64,000 nt of DNA, from positions 1-64,000 of the forward strand of contig NZ_JAGSIE010000009.1 of assembly GCF_018138385.1 (NCBI RefSeq), given 5' to 3'. The notes beneath the pieces were generated by a model. That model saw nothing but the letters and a program-made list of their open reading frames with translations. It was not told the origin of the DNA and did not search any database. The position numbers and the translations under genes are program-made. The stretch is from Allobacillus saliphilus. Its GTDB lineage: Bacteria; Bacillota; Bacilli; Bacillales; Alkalibacillaceae. Below, piece after piece: positions 45,845 through 56,600 of this stretch; positions within the stretch are counted from its first letter, which is position 1, and each line of letters begins with the position of its first letter.

Positions 45845-47107
45845 TAATGTTGGTGGTTCATCTTTGGAACCAGGTTGATTTTTGTGTGTTTCCTTATTGA
45901 TTTTCTTTTCAGCTTTACTTAATTGGTTTTTGGCAAACTCTCTACCGCCAATACCAAATGAAATTGCAAATGCCGTCATTAGGCCACCTAGGATTAATAA
46001 AAAGCCTAGATTAACGATTGAAGTCGCGAATTGTAACTGGTCAAGTGTCATAAATACTGCAAATACAATAATCACATACTTAATGATAGTTGCAGATGCT
46101 TTGCTTCCAGTGTATTGACGAATCCATTTGTCTAGAAGGTTTGCGATAAAGAAGCCAATACCCAAGATTAGTAATGCACTTACTAATAATGGTAGGTATT
46201 CAAGAACAGCACTACCAATGTTATTCAATACTTCTAATTGTAGGACGTTCAATGCCTCAACGGTAAAGAATAAGACAATGATAAATTTAACTATATTTGT
46301 GAGTACTCTCGATAAATCGAAGGAAGGCTCTTGAGTTTCACTTACTCCAACAGCTTGATAAATTCTGTCGATGCCTGCCCCTTTGAGTACACTAAATAAT
46401 AGGTTTCCAACGAATTTTGCAATGTAATAGCCTAATACGACTAGCACAATTGCTACAAAGATATTCGGAATCATACTTAGAACGGTATTTAAAACCTCTG
46501 TTACTGGTTCTGTAATGGATTTAATATTTAAAGCATCTAATGCCATTGTAATGACTGGAATCAACACAAGAACATATACGACATTTGCCAATACATTTGA
46601 TAAAGCATATTGATTAGGTGCCTCACCTGCTGAATCAGGATTTAACTTTTGATACCAACCATCGATGTGTAAGCTTTGAAGGAATTTGAATATCAAATCT
46701 TTAATAAGTCTGGCAATAAATACACCTAATACGAGAATGATTGCTGCTGCAATCAAGTTCGGAATAAAGGTTAGCATCCGATCCATCATGTTCGTTATCG
46801 GTTTGGCTACAGAATCCATCCCTAATGCATTAAGAATAGATGGTAAGAATAGGATGAATATGAGGTAGTAAACGATGTTACCGATAATCTTGAGGATATC
46901 TTCTCCTTGCTCTTTGTTTTGTACAATTGGAGCTTTACTAATTGCTTTGTGAAAGCCCATTTTAACAAAGACTTTTGTAATGAGGGCTTTTACACCTTTA
47001 GCGATAATCCAAGCTAACAATAGAAGTAATAGTGCATAGATGACGTTCGGAATTGCTTGGATTAATTTGTCTAACATTGATTCTAATGAATCTGTAATGT
47101 TACCCAT
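45842..47107 (-). CDS. Conserved TM-helix (CmpX/MscS-related) membrane protein
   Basis: A 421-residue membrane protein built from repeated conserved TM helix units (PF05552 type). The repeated motif is seen in NVIYALLLLLLAWIIAKGVK, NLIAAAIILVLGVFIARLIK, NIFVAIVLVVLGYYIAKFVG and the fourth copy SALLILGIGFFIANLLDKW. The C-terminus (GGLMTAFAISFGIGGREFAKN) resembles the pore-lining end of MscS-type channels. A mechanosensitive or ion-channel role is inferred from the family. Confidence 0.8.
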   Translation of the reverse strand: MGNITDSLESMLDKLIQAIPNVIYALLLLLLAWIIAKGVKALITKVFVKMGFHKAISKAPIVQNKEQGEDILKIIGNIVYYLIFILFLPSILNALGMDSVAKPITNMMDRMLTFIPNLIAAAIILVLGVFIARLIKDLIFKFLQSLHIDGWYQKLNPDSAGEAPNQYALSNVLANVVYVLVLIPVITMALDALNIKSITEPVTEVLNTVLSMIPNIFVAIVLVVLGYYIAKFVGNLLFSVLKGAGIDRIYQAVGVSETQEPSFDLSRVLTNIVKFIIVLFFTVEALNVLQLEVLNNIGSAVLEYLPLLVSALLILGIGFFIANLLDKWIRQYTGSKASATIIKYVIIVFAVFMTLDQLQFATSIVNLGFLLILGGLMTAFAISFGIGGREFAKNQLSKAEKKINKETHKNQPGSKDEPPTL

Positions 47108-47245
47108 TTTCCACTCTCCTTTATATTAAAATAATGTCTCGTTTAACATATTACCTGCCAGAGGGCTGACTAAACATGATAAGTGTTTCATCAACATTGT
47201 TCGACAATAGCAAACTAATAAATGCTTTTTAAGGAGGACATCAAG

Positions 47246-48163
47246 TTGGAAAAAGATAAGCGCAATCCATATAAAACATTAAGTATATTACTATTGATTT
47301 TAGGTGCAATTTACATACTCTTAAATATCCTACCAATTCATCACGTCAATGCTCACCCTTTTTTTGAAAATGGGGACAAGCCATTAGTTATTGCACATCA
47401 AGGTGGAGAGCATTTAAGACCTTCTAATACGATGATCGCCTTTGAATATGCAACAGAACTCGGAGCAGATGTACTTGAAACGGATATACATATATCTAAA
47501 GACGGGTATTTAATTGCAATCCATGATCCGACAGTCGACCGGACGACAGACGGGATTGGTCGAGTTGCGGATTATACGTTAAAGGAATTGAAGCAATTGG
47601 ATGCTGGTTATTATTTTGAGAAGAACGGAAAACATCTGTACCGTGGCCAGGGGATCCAGCTGATAACAATCGAAGAATTATTTCAACGGTTTCCTAATAT
47701 GCATTTTGTATTAGAAATTAAAGATACAAATCCGGACAATCAAATAGATTCTATTATTAAGCGATTAGTTCACTTAATTAATACATATGAAATGCGGGAA
47801 CAAGTACTTATCGGATCATTTGATCAAGAAGTAGTCGATCGATTTCGAACTCAAGCAGGTCCTGGTGTTGTAACGTCAGGTGGCAGAGACGAAGTAAAGA
47901 AGTTTGTGATTTTCAACAAGTTTTTTCTTAAAAACTTTTATCGCCCACAAGTAGAGGCCTTACAAATTCCTCAAGCAGAAAGTGGTTTTGATTTAACGAC
48001 AGAATCTATTTTTACAGGAGCAAAGCGAATAGGAATGAACCTTCACTATTGGACGGTTAATGATCCGAAAGATATGCGGCGATTAATTGAAAAGGGTGCT
48101 GATGGCATAACGACTGATCGACCTGATTTACTAATTCAAGTATTAAATGAATTAGGTTACTAA
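47246..48163 (+). CDS. GDPD-family protein (divergent subgroup)
   Basis: A 305-residue protein with one N-terminal membrane helix (ILLLILGAIYILLNIL) and a glycerophosphodiester phosphodiesterase TIM barrel outside. It shows VIAHQGGEHLRPSNTMIAFE, GADVLETDIHISKDG, IHDPTVDRTTDG and the C-terminal GADGITTDRPDLL. The usual HRG and ENT are HQG and SNT here, a variant I believe is shared by a subgroup. The start is TTG at 47246, eight bases after AAGGAGG; an in-frame ATG at 47222 lies before that site. Confidence 0.85.
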   Translation: MEKDKRNPYKTLSILLLILGAIYILLNILPIHHVNAHPFFENGDKPLVIAHQGGEHLRPSNTMIAFEYATELGADVLETDIHISKDGYLIAIHDPTVDRTTDGIGRVADYTLKELKQLDAGYYFEKNGKHLYRGQGIQLITIEELFQRFPNMHFVLEIKDTNPDNQIDSIIKRLVHLINTYEMREQVLIGSFDQEVVDRFRTQAGPGVVTSGGRDEVKKFVIFNKFFLKNFYRPQVEALQIPQAESGFDLTTESIFTGAKRIGMNLHYWTVNDPKDMRRLIEKGADGITTDRPDLLIQVLNELGY

Positions 48164-48168
48164 ACACC

Positions 48169-48208
48169 AAAAGACTGTAAGGAAGCTATCGCCTCCTTAC
48201 AGTCTTTT
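48169..48208. terminator. Bidirectional terminator between the GDPD and PBP genes
   Basis: A 15-bp perfect stem (AAAAGACTGTAAGGA with its complement, 48169-48183 and 48194-48208) with A/T flanks on both sides. Confidence 0.93.
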
Positions 48209-48213
48209 GTAAT

Positions 48214-50256
48214 TTACTGACTCATTTTTTCATAAAACATTTTTGCTTTCTCAACGGCATACCCGCTTCCGCCTTTATCTTGCACGCCTTCCAAGAGTAT
48301 TCCTAAAACGAAATCAGGTTTATTTTGATCATACGAAATGAATAGACCATTTTGCTCATCATTTTCATCTTCATGGCTAGCTTTTAACTCAGCTGTTCCT
48401 GTTTTCCCAGCAATCTCTCTACCGTTGATCTCGGCAGCTTTTGCTGTTCCTTCCGTCACAACTTTTCTCAATAATCCTTGTAGTCGCTCGACGTTTTCAC
48501 TAGTAGTGATTTCACTGAGCCATACTTCTGGAGATTCTGCTTTGAGCAACAGAGGCTTTTGGACATCTCCTTCATTTGCAATTCCACCATAAATGGATGA
48601 TAAATGAACAATATTAATCAAAACTTCTCCTTGACCGTAGGCAGAATCAGCTAATTGCCCTTCAGAGCTAAACTCTCCGCTATTGGATATTTGTGATGTT
48701 GCCATTGGATAAGCAAATGGAATGGATTCTGCAAACCCTAATGCTTCCAGTTCTTTACGGAAAGTTTCGCCACCCATTTTTAATCCTTGCATAGCAAAGT
48801 ATATATTGTCAGAATGTTTAAACCCTGTTTCCAGGTCGACATTGGTATGATTTGTGCTGACACGAGTTACTTTAAAATCACCCCAAGAATCGTCTTTTTG
48901 CCAACGCTTTCCTTCTATTTTCAATGCTTCGTTCGGATCAAGTGTTCCTGCATTTAATCCCGCAATCGTCGTTAAAAGTTTCATGGTTGAACCAGGTGAA
49001 TAAGTAGAAGAGAAACGATTAATGAGTGGCTGATTAGTGTCTTCGGATAACATGTTGTATTCCTCATCGGTAATTCCGTGAACGAATCGGTTTGGATCAA
49101 AGCTAGGCAAACTCACTAAACTCGTTACTTCTCCTGTCTTTGGATCGATTGTTGTTGCCGTACCTTTCTCTTCTTTCAAAACGGAATATAATTTTGATTG
49201 AAGTTCAGCATCAATGGTGACCGTTATATCTTCCCCATCTTTTGCTTCCTGTGCAGCTATTGGTGTCTTGGAACCATCCGGTTTCTCGATATAGAGCTCA
49301 ACGCCATTAATACCACGTAGCTGGTCTTCATATAATTGTTCCAATCCTCTTTTCCCAACAATATCACTTGATGAATAGCCTTTTCCTTCAAGCTCTTCCA
49401 AATCTTCAGCGGTTACTTGTCCAATGTATCCCGTTAAGTGTCCTAGTACGTCTTTATATGGATAGATGCGGTCAACGACAACACGAGATGATACACCCGT
49501 AATCGCAACAGCATTTTCTACAATATCTTCATCGTCTAACATAAATTTCTTTACGGGTACAAAATGGTCTTCATCAACCCAACTTTGTGTATATTTCTCT
49601 TTAATGGACGAAGATGATACATTCAAGATGTTCGCTAATTCTGAAAGAGAATTTTCATTGAAATCCATAGGTGTTACGCCGACTTCATACACTTCACCAT
49701 TCGCAGCAATGAGATTGCCATTTCGGTCCAATATTTCTCCGCGAGATGCCGGTGTCGTTTGGTATCGGACCTCGTCTTCTGCCTGCATGCCAGGCATGAT
49801 GAATGAAGGATCCCATTCAACAAACCAACGATCCTCTTCACTTTTTTCATCTTCTTCGTCTTCATTCAACGGGCGTGTCAACTGTAATGTATTTTCATAT
49901 TGAATTTGTCCCGCTAACGTGTTGAACGAAATTTGAATAGGTACTTCATATTCCGTCATCGTTTTAAGCTCTTCATTTGGCAACTCTTCTACTGGTTCTG
50001 TGCGTTCAATAGTAACTTGATCAACAGAAAGAGCATCGTATAAGTGGTTATATCGCTCTACGAAATCTTCATGAGAAAAAGCTGTCTTAGTATTCTCACT
50101 TAAATAGCTTTTGTATAATCCTTCGAAGTCATTTTGCATCCACTTTTCGATATACTCATCAGCTGTATCGTTTGGATTTGGATATTGTGTTTCTTCTTCT
50201 GAACACGCTGCCAAAAATAATATTATTGTCAAAAATAAAACAATCGTTCTTTTCAT
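48214..50256 (-). CDS. Class B penicillin-binding protein, lipoprotein (PBP3/PbpC type)
   Basis: A 680-residue transpeptidase that cross-links peptidoglycan outside the membrane. The N-terminus is a lipoprotein signal (FLTIILFLAAC, lipidated Cys18). A MecA_N/NTF2-like domain spans about residues 25-150, a dimerisation domain (SRGEILDRNGNLIAANG) follows, and then the transpeptidase domain with STMK (TYSPGSTMKLLTT), SDN (FKHSDNIYFAM) and KTG (IAGKTGTAELK). This is the architecture of B. subtilis PBP3 and of PBP2a-like proteins. Low beta-lactam affinity is possible for this class but not shown. Confidence 0.93.
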   Translation of the reverse strand: MKRTIVLFLTIILFLAACSEEETQYPNPNDTADEYIEKWMQNDFEGLYKSYLSENTKTAFSHEDFVERYNHLYDALSVDQVTIERTEPVEELPNEELKTMTEYEVPIQISFNTLAGQIQYENTLQLTRPLNEDEEDEKSEEDRWFVEWDPSFIMPGMQAEDEVRYQTTPASRGEILDRNGNLIAANGEVYEVGVTPMDFNENSLSELANILNVSSSSIKEKYTQSWVDEDHFVPVKKFMLDDEDIVENAVAITGVSSRVVVDRIYPYKDVLGHLTGYIGQVTAEDLEELEGKGYSSSDIVGKRGLEQLYEDQLRGINGVELYIEKPDGSKTPIAAQEAKDGEDITVTIDAELQSKLYSVLKEEKGTATTIDPKTGEVTSLVSLPSFDPNRFVHGITDEEYNMLSEDTNQPLINRFSSTYSPGSTMKLLTTIAGLNAGTLDPNEALKIEGKRWQKDDSWGDFKVTRVSTNHTNVDLETGFKHSDNIYFAMQGLKMGGETFRKELEALGFAESIPFAYPMATSQISNSGEFSSEGQLADSAYGQGEVLINIVHLSSIYGGIANEGDVQKPLLLKAESPEVWLSEITTSENVERLQGLLRKVVTEGTAKAAEINGREIAGKTGTAELKASHEDENDEQNGLFISYDQNKPDFVLGILLEGVQDKGGSGYAVEKAKMFYEKMSQ

Positions 50257-50292
50257 TATTGACCTCCTTACTTCTTGAACCGCTCTAAATCG

Positions 50293-50610
50293 TTAGCGGT
50301 AATTGTTCAGCACATTTTGTAGTTTTAATGCAAGACCAATATTTCCATCTACTTTAATTTTCCCCATCATGAAAGCTGATGTGGCATTCAGTTGCCCATC
50401 GAGTAACTTATGTAAATTTTCTTCTTTCAGTCGCAAGCTACATTTTGCCTTGTCGGTAGCTTCTTCACTCAGTTCTACGCCACGCTCAAAAAATTCAACA
50501 GAATACGCTTCGCCTTCACTTAAGATAAAATTATAGGTAGCGGACAAATGATCTAACCTACTTGGATCTTCATTCATTTTCTTAACTAATGCTTGTAATT
50601 TTTCTTTCAT
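50293..50610 (-). CDS. SCP2 sterol-binding domain protein
   Basis: A 105-residue single SCP2-like domain protein. YSVEFFERGVEL and the C-terminal SAFMMGKIKVDGNIGLALKLQNVL are typical; the domain has a hydrophobic tunnel for lipids or acyl chains. The ligand in bacilli is not known. It lies 37 bases upstream of the PBP gene in the same direction. Confidence 0.88.
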   Translation of the reverse strand: MKEKLQALVKKMNEDPSRLDHLSATYNFILSEGEAYSVEFFERGVELSEEATDKAKCSLRLKEENLHKLLDGQLNATSAFMMGKIKVDGNIGLALKLQNVLNNYR

Positions 50611-50741
50611 CTCATCATCCCCTGTTTTTGCTCGCTTATTTCATTATAACAAATATTAAATTTTTCGATAGGACTGAAGTTTTAATAAGGTGTCTCTAGG
50701 GTACTTTATTAATAAACACAAAGAATGATGAGGTGAAGAAA

Positions 50742-50888
50742 ATGCTTTGGTGGATTGTAGGAATTATACTTGCGATCTGGTTAATCGGTTTTGTACTAGA
50801 TATCGCTGGAGGTCTTATTCATTTATTATTAATTGTCGCAGGAATTGTTTTTGTCTTTCAATTGATTACAGGAAAAAGGAAGTTATGA
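50742..50888 (+). CDS. lmo0937-family small membrane protein
   Basis: A 48-residue peptide, MLWWIVGIILAIWLIGFVLD followed by IAGGLIHLLLIVAGIVFVF and a basic tail. The pattern (MLW..., DIAGGLIHLLL) matches the lmo0937 family of two-helix stress-associated membrane peptides. GAGGTGAAG precedes the ATG, and a terminator follows. Function unknown. Confidence 0.85.
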   Translation: MLWWIVGIILAIWLIGFVLDIAGGLIHLLLIVAGIVFVFQLITGKRKL

Positions 50889-50897
50889 CGAAGGAGT

Positions 50898-50929
50898 CTT
50901 GGGTGTACATCAACACTCAAGGCTTTTTT
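50898..50929 (+). terminator. Terminator after the lmo0937-family gene
   Basis: CTTGGGTGT (50898-50906) pairs with ACACTCAAG (50913-50921) with one G-U pair, followed by GCTTTTTTA. Confidence 0.8.
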
Positions 50930-50988
50930 ATTTTGCGAATACCTTTCAACTGCTATAATTTAATATGTTATGAAAGGAGTGCTATGCG

Positions 50989-51516
50989 ATGGATGAACAT
51001 AAAGAAAAAGCCGTATTCGCCGGTGGATGTTTTTGGTGTATGGTAAAACCATTTGATCAATGGGATGGTGTTTACTCCGTCACCTCTGGTTATACGGGTG
51101 GACATATAGAAAAGCCTACATATGAGCAAGTGAAAGAAGGAAATTCAGGTCATTATGAAGAGGTGGAAATTGTGTTTGATTCAAGTAAGATTTCATATGA
51201 ATTGATTCTGGATCTTTATTGGAAACAAATTGATCCAACCGATTCAGGCGGCCAGTTTCATGATCGCGGCCCTCAATATCGGACAGCGATATTTTATCAG
51301 AACGAAGAGCAAAAACGGGTGGCCGAACAATCGAAGCGTGAGTTGGAACAATCCGGTCGATTTAAACAACCGATTGTCACAGAAATTTTGAAAGCTTCTA
51401 CTTTTTATCCTGCAGAAGAAGAACATCAATACTTTTATAAAAAGAATGAGGAGCACTACTTAAAAGATCGTGCACAATCCGGTCGAGATGAATTTATTAA
51501 TCAGAACTGGAATTAA
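50989..51516 (+). CDS. msrA: Peptide-methionine (S)-S-oxide reductase MsrA
   Basis: A 175-residue repair enzyme that reduces methionine-S-sulfoxide in proteins. The catalytic Cys14 is in AGGCFWCM; the conserved SGYTGGHIEKPTYEQV, GHYEEVEIVFD and YWKQIDPTDSGGQFHDRG follow. Reducing power comes from thioredoxin via additional cysteines. A fused MsrA-MsrB at 60.7 kb gives the genome a second MsrA. AAAGGAG lies nine bases before the ATG. Confidence 0.96.
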   Translation: MDEHKEKAVFAGGCFWCMVKPFDQWDGVYSVTSGYTGGHIEKPTYEQVKEGNSGHYEEVEIVFDSSKISYELILDLYWKQIDPTDSGGQFHDRGPQYRTAIFYQNEEQKRVAEQSKRELEQSGRFKQPIVTEILKASTFYPAEEEHQYFYKKNEEHYLKDRAQSGRDEFINQNWN

Positions 51517-51517
51517 A

Positions 51518-51556
51518 AAAAGCAGCATTCTCGAAATGGTCGGGAATGCTGCTTTT
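51518..51556. terminator. Bidirectional terminator after msrA
   Basis: AAAAGCAGCATTC (51518-51530) pairs perfectly with GAATGCTGCTTTT (51544-51556). Confidence 0.92.
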
Positions 51557-51563
51557 GTATTAC

Positions 51564-53552
51564 TTATTGTAAATGTTCATCAAACCAACCGACAATATGA
51601 TTCAATCTTTCTATACGTAGGTTTGGTTTCCCTGTTCGCGATAAATTATGATCAGCTTCAGGAAAACGAACGAATTTTGTTTTTTGCTGACGATATTTTA
51701 AAGCAATAAACAATTGTTCCGCTTGCTCGATTGGACAGCGAAAATCATTTTCATTATGAATAATCAATAAAGGAGTTTCCATTTGGTCGACATAAGCGAT
51801 TGGTGAGTGTTTCCATAACTTTTCTACATCCGAAAATTCTGCTTGAATTTGCCAGTCGCTGAAATAGTAACCGATATCACTGACGCCGCGGAAACTAATC
51901 CAGTTGGAAATACTCCGCTGCGTAACGGCTGCTTTAAAGCGATCTGTGTGACCAACAATCCAATTTGTCATGAAGCCACCATAACTGCCTCCAGTTACAC
52001 CTAATCGATCTTGATCAATCCAATCATATTGATTGGTAATATAATCGACACCATTCATAATATCTTCATAATCACCATTTCCATAGTCACCTCGTACCGC
52101 ATCGACGAAAGTTTGACTATAGCTATGGCTTCCACGAGGATTCACATATAGGACTGCGTAGCCCTTTGCAGCCAATAATTGCATTTCATGAAAAAATGTA
52201 TTGGCGTAAAAAGCGTGTGGCCCACCATGAATATTGACAATCATCGGGTATTTTTTACCTTCTTCATAGTCGGCCGGTTTCATAAACCATCCGTGAATAG
52301 TCCAATCATCTTTACTTGTATAGGTAATGGCTTCTGGTTCAACTACCTTCGTTTTCTCCAAAAATGAATCGTGAAAGTGAGTGAGTTGATCTAACTTACC
52401 CGTTGGAATATCCAAAGAATAAAGCTCGCTTGGACTTGTAGGGGTGCTAATCGTCAACAATGCCTGTTGGTTTTCTCCATTCACATCAAACCCATAAATA
52501 TGAAAGTCATCTTGTAAAGCTGGATACAACTCTCCATCTACATTGCCGTAATAGAGAACGATATTTCCTTGTGTTGAGACAGGAAAATAAAAATCGCGAT
52601 CGCTAGCCCATACAATTAGCTGCAAAACAGGTTGCTGTTGAATATCAGCCACGACAAAATCTCCAACAGGTGCATCTAGCCCTTCTGTCAAGCAAGTTTT
52701 AATCTCTGTTTCTAGGTCATAATGATATAATTCGGTATGAGTCGCATTTTCATAGGTTCGACCCATCTCCACAAATAATAATTGTTTTCCATCTGGGGAA
52801 ACACGTAAACCAGCGACATATCCATCCTCTGTTTCGATTAAAGTGGATTGCTTACTGTCTATGTCATAACGATAGAGATTCATATTAAAGTTAAAATCTT
52901 GATCTGTCTCTTCATCCGTTACATAGAAAAAAGACTGACCATCAGGCATCCATTCCATGACACTAAAGTTTTGATGGCCACTTAATAACGTATCAACTTC
53001 TTCGCTTTCAATATCAAGTAATTTTACTTGCTGATAACTCTCTTCTAACAATCCAACTCCGTCTGCTTTGTATTTCATTCTTTCAATAACTTTAGGTTTT
53101 GGAAAATCTTTTTCTTCTTTTTCATCTTTCTTTTCTTCATCATTCTGCTCGTCTTCTTTGTTTGCAGACACATGGTAAATTACTTTTTGTCCGTCAGGTG
53201 AAAAGATTGCACTATTTACACCTTTCTCTTCGTCGGTAATCTGCTTTGCTTCGCCTCCATTTTTGGACATCAAAAACACTTGATTCTTTTCATTTCGTGT
53301 TGATAAAAATAGAAACTGTTCTCCGTTAGGTCCCCACTGGATGCCGGAGACTCTATCTTTACCATGAGTCCAAGCCTTTACTTTGTTTGTTGCTCGATCC
53401 CAGTGATATAAGTTTGAGACATAGGTATTTTTCTCTTGATCCATCTCTGTTCGGACGAAAAGTGCTTCGTTTCCGTCTGGTGAGAATTGTGGATCGGAAA
53501 CGGACGAAATATGGAACAAATCGTCTGCTTGAATAAAGCTTTGCTTAGCCAT
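51564..53552 (-). CDS. S9 family prolyl oligopeptidase/acylaminoacyl peptidase (YuxL type)
   Basis: A 662-residue two-domain serine peptidase. The N-terminal half is a WD40-like beta-propeller with TolB-type repeats (SDPQFSPDGNEALFV, VNSAIFSPDGQKVIY). The C-terminal alpha/beta hydrolase has the catalytic Ser in GVTGGSYGGFMTNW, Asp in IIHNENDFRCPIEQ and His in EADHNLSRTGKP. It should cleave short peptides in the cytoplasm; no signal peptide is present. An acidic Glu/Asp/Lys insert near residues 140-155 interrupts the propeller. Confidence 0.93.
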   Translation of the reverse strand: MAKQSFIQADDLFHISSVSDPQFSPDGNEALFVRTEMDQEKNTYVSNLYHWDRATNKVKAWTHGKDRVSGIQWGPNGEQFLFLSTRNEKNQVFLMSKNGGEAKQITDEEKGVNSAIFSPDGQKVIYHVSANKEDEQNDEEKKDEKEEKDFPKPKVIERMKYKADGVGLLEESYQQVKLLDIESEEVDTLLSGHQNFSVMEWMPDGQSFFYVTDEETDQDFNFNMNLYRYDIDSKQSTLIETEDGYVAGLRVSPDGKQLLFVEMGRTYENATHTELYHYDLETEIKTCLTEGLDAPVGDFVVADIQQQPVLQLIVWASDRDFYFPVSTQGNIVLYYGNVDGELYPALQDDFHIYGFDVNGENQQALLTISTPTSPSELYSLDIPTGKLDQLTHFHDSFLEKTKVVEPEAITYTSKDDWTIHGWFMKPADYEEGKKYPMIVNIHGGPHAFYANTFFHEMQLLAAKGYAVLYVNPRGSHSYSQTFVDAVRGDYGNGDYEDIMNGVDYITNQYDWIDQDRLGVTGGSYGGFMTNWIVGHTDRFKAAVTQRSISNWISFRGVSDIGYYFSDWQIQAEFSDVEKLWKHSPIAYVDQMETPLLIIHNENDFRCPIEQAEQLFIALKYRQQKTKFVRFPEADHNLSRTGKPNLRIERLNHIVGWFDEHLQ

Positions 53553-53573
53553 ATGTACCCCCCTAGAATATGA

Positions 53574-53603
53574 AAAGCTAGTAGATAAAATTCTACTAGC
53601 TTT
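53574..53603 (-). terminator. Hairpin between dynA and the S9 peptidase gene
   Basis: AAAGCTAGTAGA and TCTACTAGCTTT form a perfect 12-bp stem with a 6-base loop, 50 bases after the dynA stop. Confidence 0.75.
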
Positions 53604-53653
53604 GATAGATTAAGATTATTATAAATTAAAAGATAATTTTTGTCGATTACAAA

Positions 53654-56600
53654 TTATACGGATCGATGCGCAGCTAGAACTTCATTTAGATTGGTTTGTA
53701 GCTGTTCGAGTGATGAGATGACTTCCTGACTTTCAAAGATTAATTGTTTATGTTTCCGTTCTAAATCAATGTTTTCCAACGTTTCATCCATTAATTGCTT
53801 TTTCGTTGCATGTAACTTCTTCACGAATGAAATGTGTAATGCATCATCAAATTGCTGAATGACTTCTGTTTTCTTATTACCGATCCACCGGGTGATTTCT
53901 TCAAATAATTCACTTCGGCTACCATGTTCAAAAAAGTCTTTTTTGTTTTTAAAGTATTTTAAGAAAGATTTCTTTTCATCATCCGTCATTTGAAATGAAA
54001 ATGTCGGTAATTCTGTACCTGTATAATTTTCCGTTTCAAAGAATAACTTCTCTTGCGGAAAGCTTTCTTCAATGAATTCATTGAATTCATCAATCAACTG
54101 ATTTTTAATCCGATTCATTTGGTCATCCAGTAAAATGTCGATTTCATACCATTCTTTCGTTAATTTTTGTCGAATGAATTGAACGGTTTGTTGCAAAGCA
54201 CTGGCTAGCTCTTCTTTTCCTTTTTTTCCATTTGATTGAATCACTGCTGGATTGATCGTTGCCTTTAACCATTCAATCGACTGGATATCAATCCGCTCCG
54301 CTAAATAGTGCGTTAGCTCAGTGGCTTCTTGAGTAAGCTGATTTTCTAATACGCCAACATCAAAACTAGCTAGCTTCGACTCGAGTTCATTTCTTTCTTC
54401 TAACCCTCTGGACAGTGTTTTTTGCTTTTCAGATTCAGTCAAGCTTGCTTCCCGAATCGTTTGTGCAATAAATTGTTGTAAATGAGTTAGTTCACCAATA
54501 AGGTTTTGAAAGACAATTCCTTTCGCACCCAAATCCATAAACTGATAAAAAACTGTTTGAAGTTGATCTAGTTGTTGAACAGCAAATTCGGCTGGTTGTT
54601 CTGTCAAAAGCTCTTTACTGGAGATTGGGAATATTGCTGGTTGTCCAATTCCGTATTGTTTTAGCTGGGATTTCAAATAGTTTTTAACGTCATTTAATTC
54701 TTGTTCTGAATCCGCTAAATCGGCTGCATTTAAAACGAAAAACATTTTTCCAGCAGTTATTGTCTGACTTAGTCTACCTAGTTGTCTCAAAAATTCACGG
54801 TCAGCACGCGAAAAGGCATGGTTGTAATAATTGACATACAAAATAACATCAGCTTGTCTAATATATTGAAGCGAAACATTCGTATGTCTTGCATGGATGG
54901 AGTCCGCTCCAGGTGTATCCACAAGAGTGATTCCTTCTTGTGTTAGTGCACAATCATAGAAGATCTCTACTTCTTGGACGAAACAAGATATATGTTCTTT
55001 TGTCACATAGTCTGAAAATGTATTTAACGTTTCCTCTTTTGTTTGACTGAGCCATGTTTTTGCTTGTTGGATTCCTTTTAAATAGGCATCAATAAAGGAA
55101 GCTTCCGTTCGTTCGAAGTACGTTCTTAATGTATCCCATTCCTTCTTTAAATACTTTGTAATCTCGGGAATACTAGTGAACTTCTTTCGGGTATATGGCT
55201 CAAGAATTTGTTGCAATTGTTCCTGAAGCATTTCATCGGATTTAAAACGTACGATAACTTTTCCGTGCTCATGATCATTTGATACAGGTCTGATTTTATT
55301 GATAGCAGCAGTTGTCGGGTTTGGCGAAACAGGTAATAATGAATTACCGAGCATAACATTGGCAAACGACGACTTACCCGCACTGAAAGCTCCGAATAAT
55401 GCGACGGTATACTCTTTTTCTTGGACCTGTTTAAAACGAGCTTTTAACTTCGTTGTCAATTGATCGATAATCGGTAATTGCTCGGCTTGGTGGATGATTG
55501 CCTTCGTATCAGATTCAATTTGTGTGTAATCCAATGATTGATTGGATATTTCTTGCATGAATGGTTCTGTTGGTGTAATTGTTTCATCCAATTGATGATC
55601 ATCTGCTGCCTGAACGAGTTTTTCAAGACTTTTCTTCTTCCGGTGACTCACCTTTTCTTGCCACGCCTTGTTTGTTTCCTCATTAGCCTGTTGAGTATCA
55701 TTCGGTTCAAACAACTGACTCCGTAATTGAGTGACCACTTGTTTGATTTCTTTAACAAAATCTTGATTGGTCTCTGCACGGATCGAATTCTGTTCCTGAA
55801 CAAGTTCGTCTAGTTGACGATGGAATTCAGATGACTTCTTTTCACTAATCGATTCGATCAATGGAAGAAACTTTTGAATCGATTGTTGTTGAATCGATTG
55901 GTGTAACGCTTTCGTATAAATCAATACGTAATCACCCGTAACTTGGGCAGACGGGTTTACGTTACTTTCAATTAACTCTTGGTCTGCTTGAAACGAAATT
56001 TCTTGAACTTGCTGTAAAAGTTCCTTTTCATTCGTAAGCTCACGCACGTTCTTTTCTAAGTGGGAACGAACAGCCCAAACCATTTCAGATTGAATGCGAT
56101 TATTTAATTGATGTAAGAATTGATCCGTTCTTTCTCGTTTTTCTGCTTCGGTCTTTTTCTTTGCAAAAAGTCCACCGACTTTAAAGTTCTGTTGCTGGGA
56201 ATATAAGTATTCCTTTGCTAACTCTCGTGTTTCAAAGGTCATTAAATAAGCATTGGATAAAATGGCATCCAACTCTTTCTGAAGCGACTGTTTAACAGTA
56301 TTCATTTTGTGTTGAATATTTTCTTTCTGTTCTTCAATCAACTCTAAACGGTTCAACAATTGTTCTTGCCCTGTGTTTCCTGAATGGTCGCTTTCCCATT
56401 GTTCGATGATTAAGTCTAATTCTCGTTTGATTTTTGAATCTAACTGATTCGGTAATTCCACCATTCGCTGTTGTAACGTATCTTTAAATACATAAAATTG
56501 ATTCAATGGAGATTCTGTATCCTTCAATGAAGTAAAAAACATAGCTTCTGGATACAAGCTCCATTCTTCATAGCTGACTCTTAATCGTTGTTTATATGAA

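Noticed and set aside
47222-47245. ATG at 47222 as start of the GDPD-family gene
   Set aside because: The AAGGAGG site lies inside this extension and fits the TTG at 47246.
51029-51045. Lys after the catalytic GGCFWCMV of the stand-alone MsrA as a lost catalytic residue
   Set aside because: B. subtilis MsrA has lysine at the same place, so it is normal for the group.
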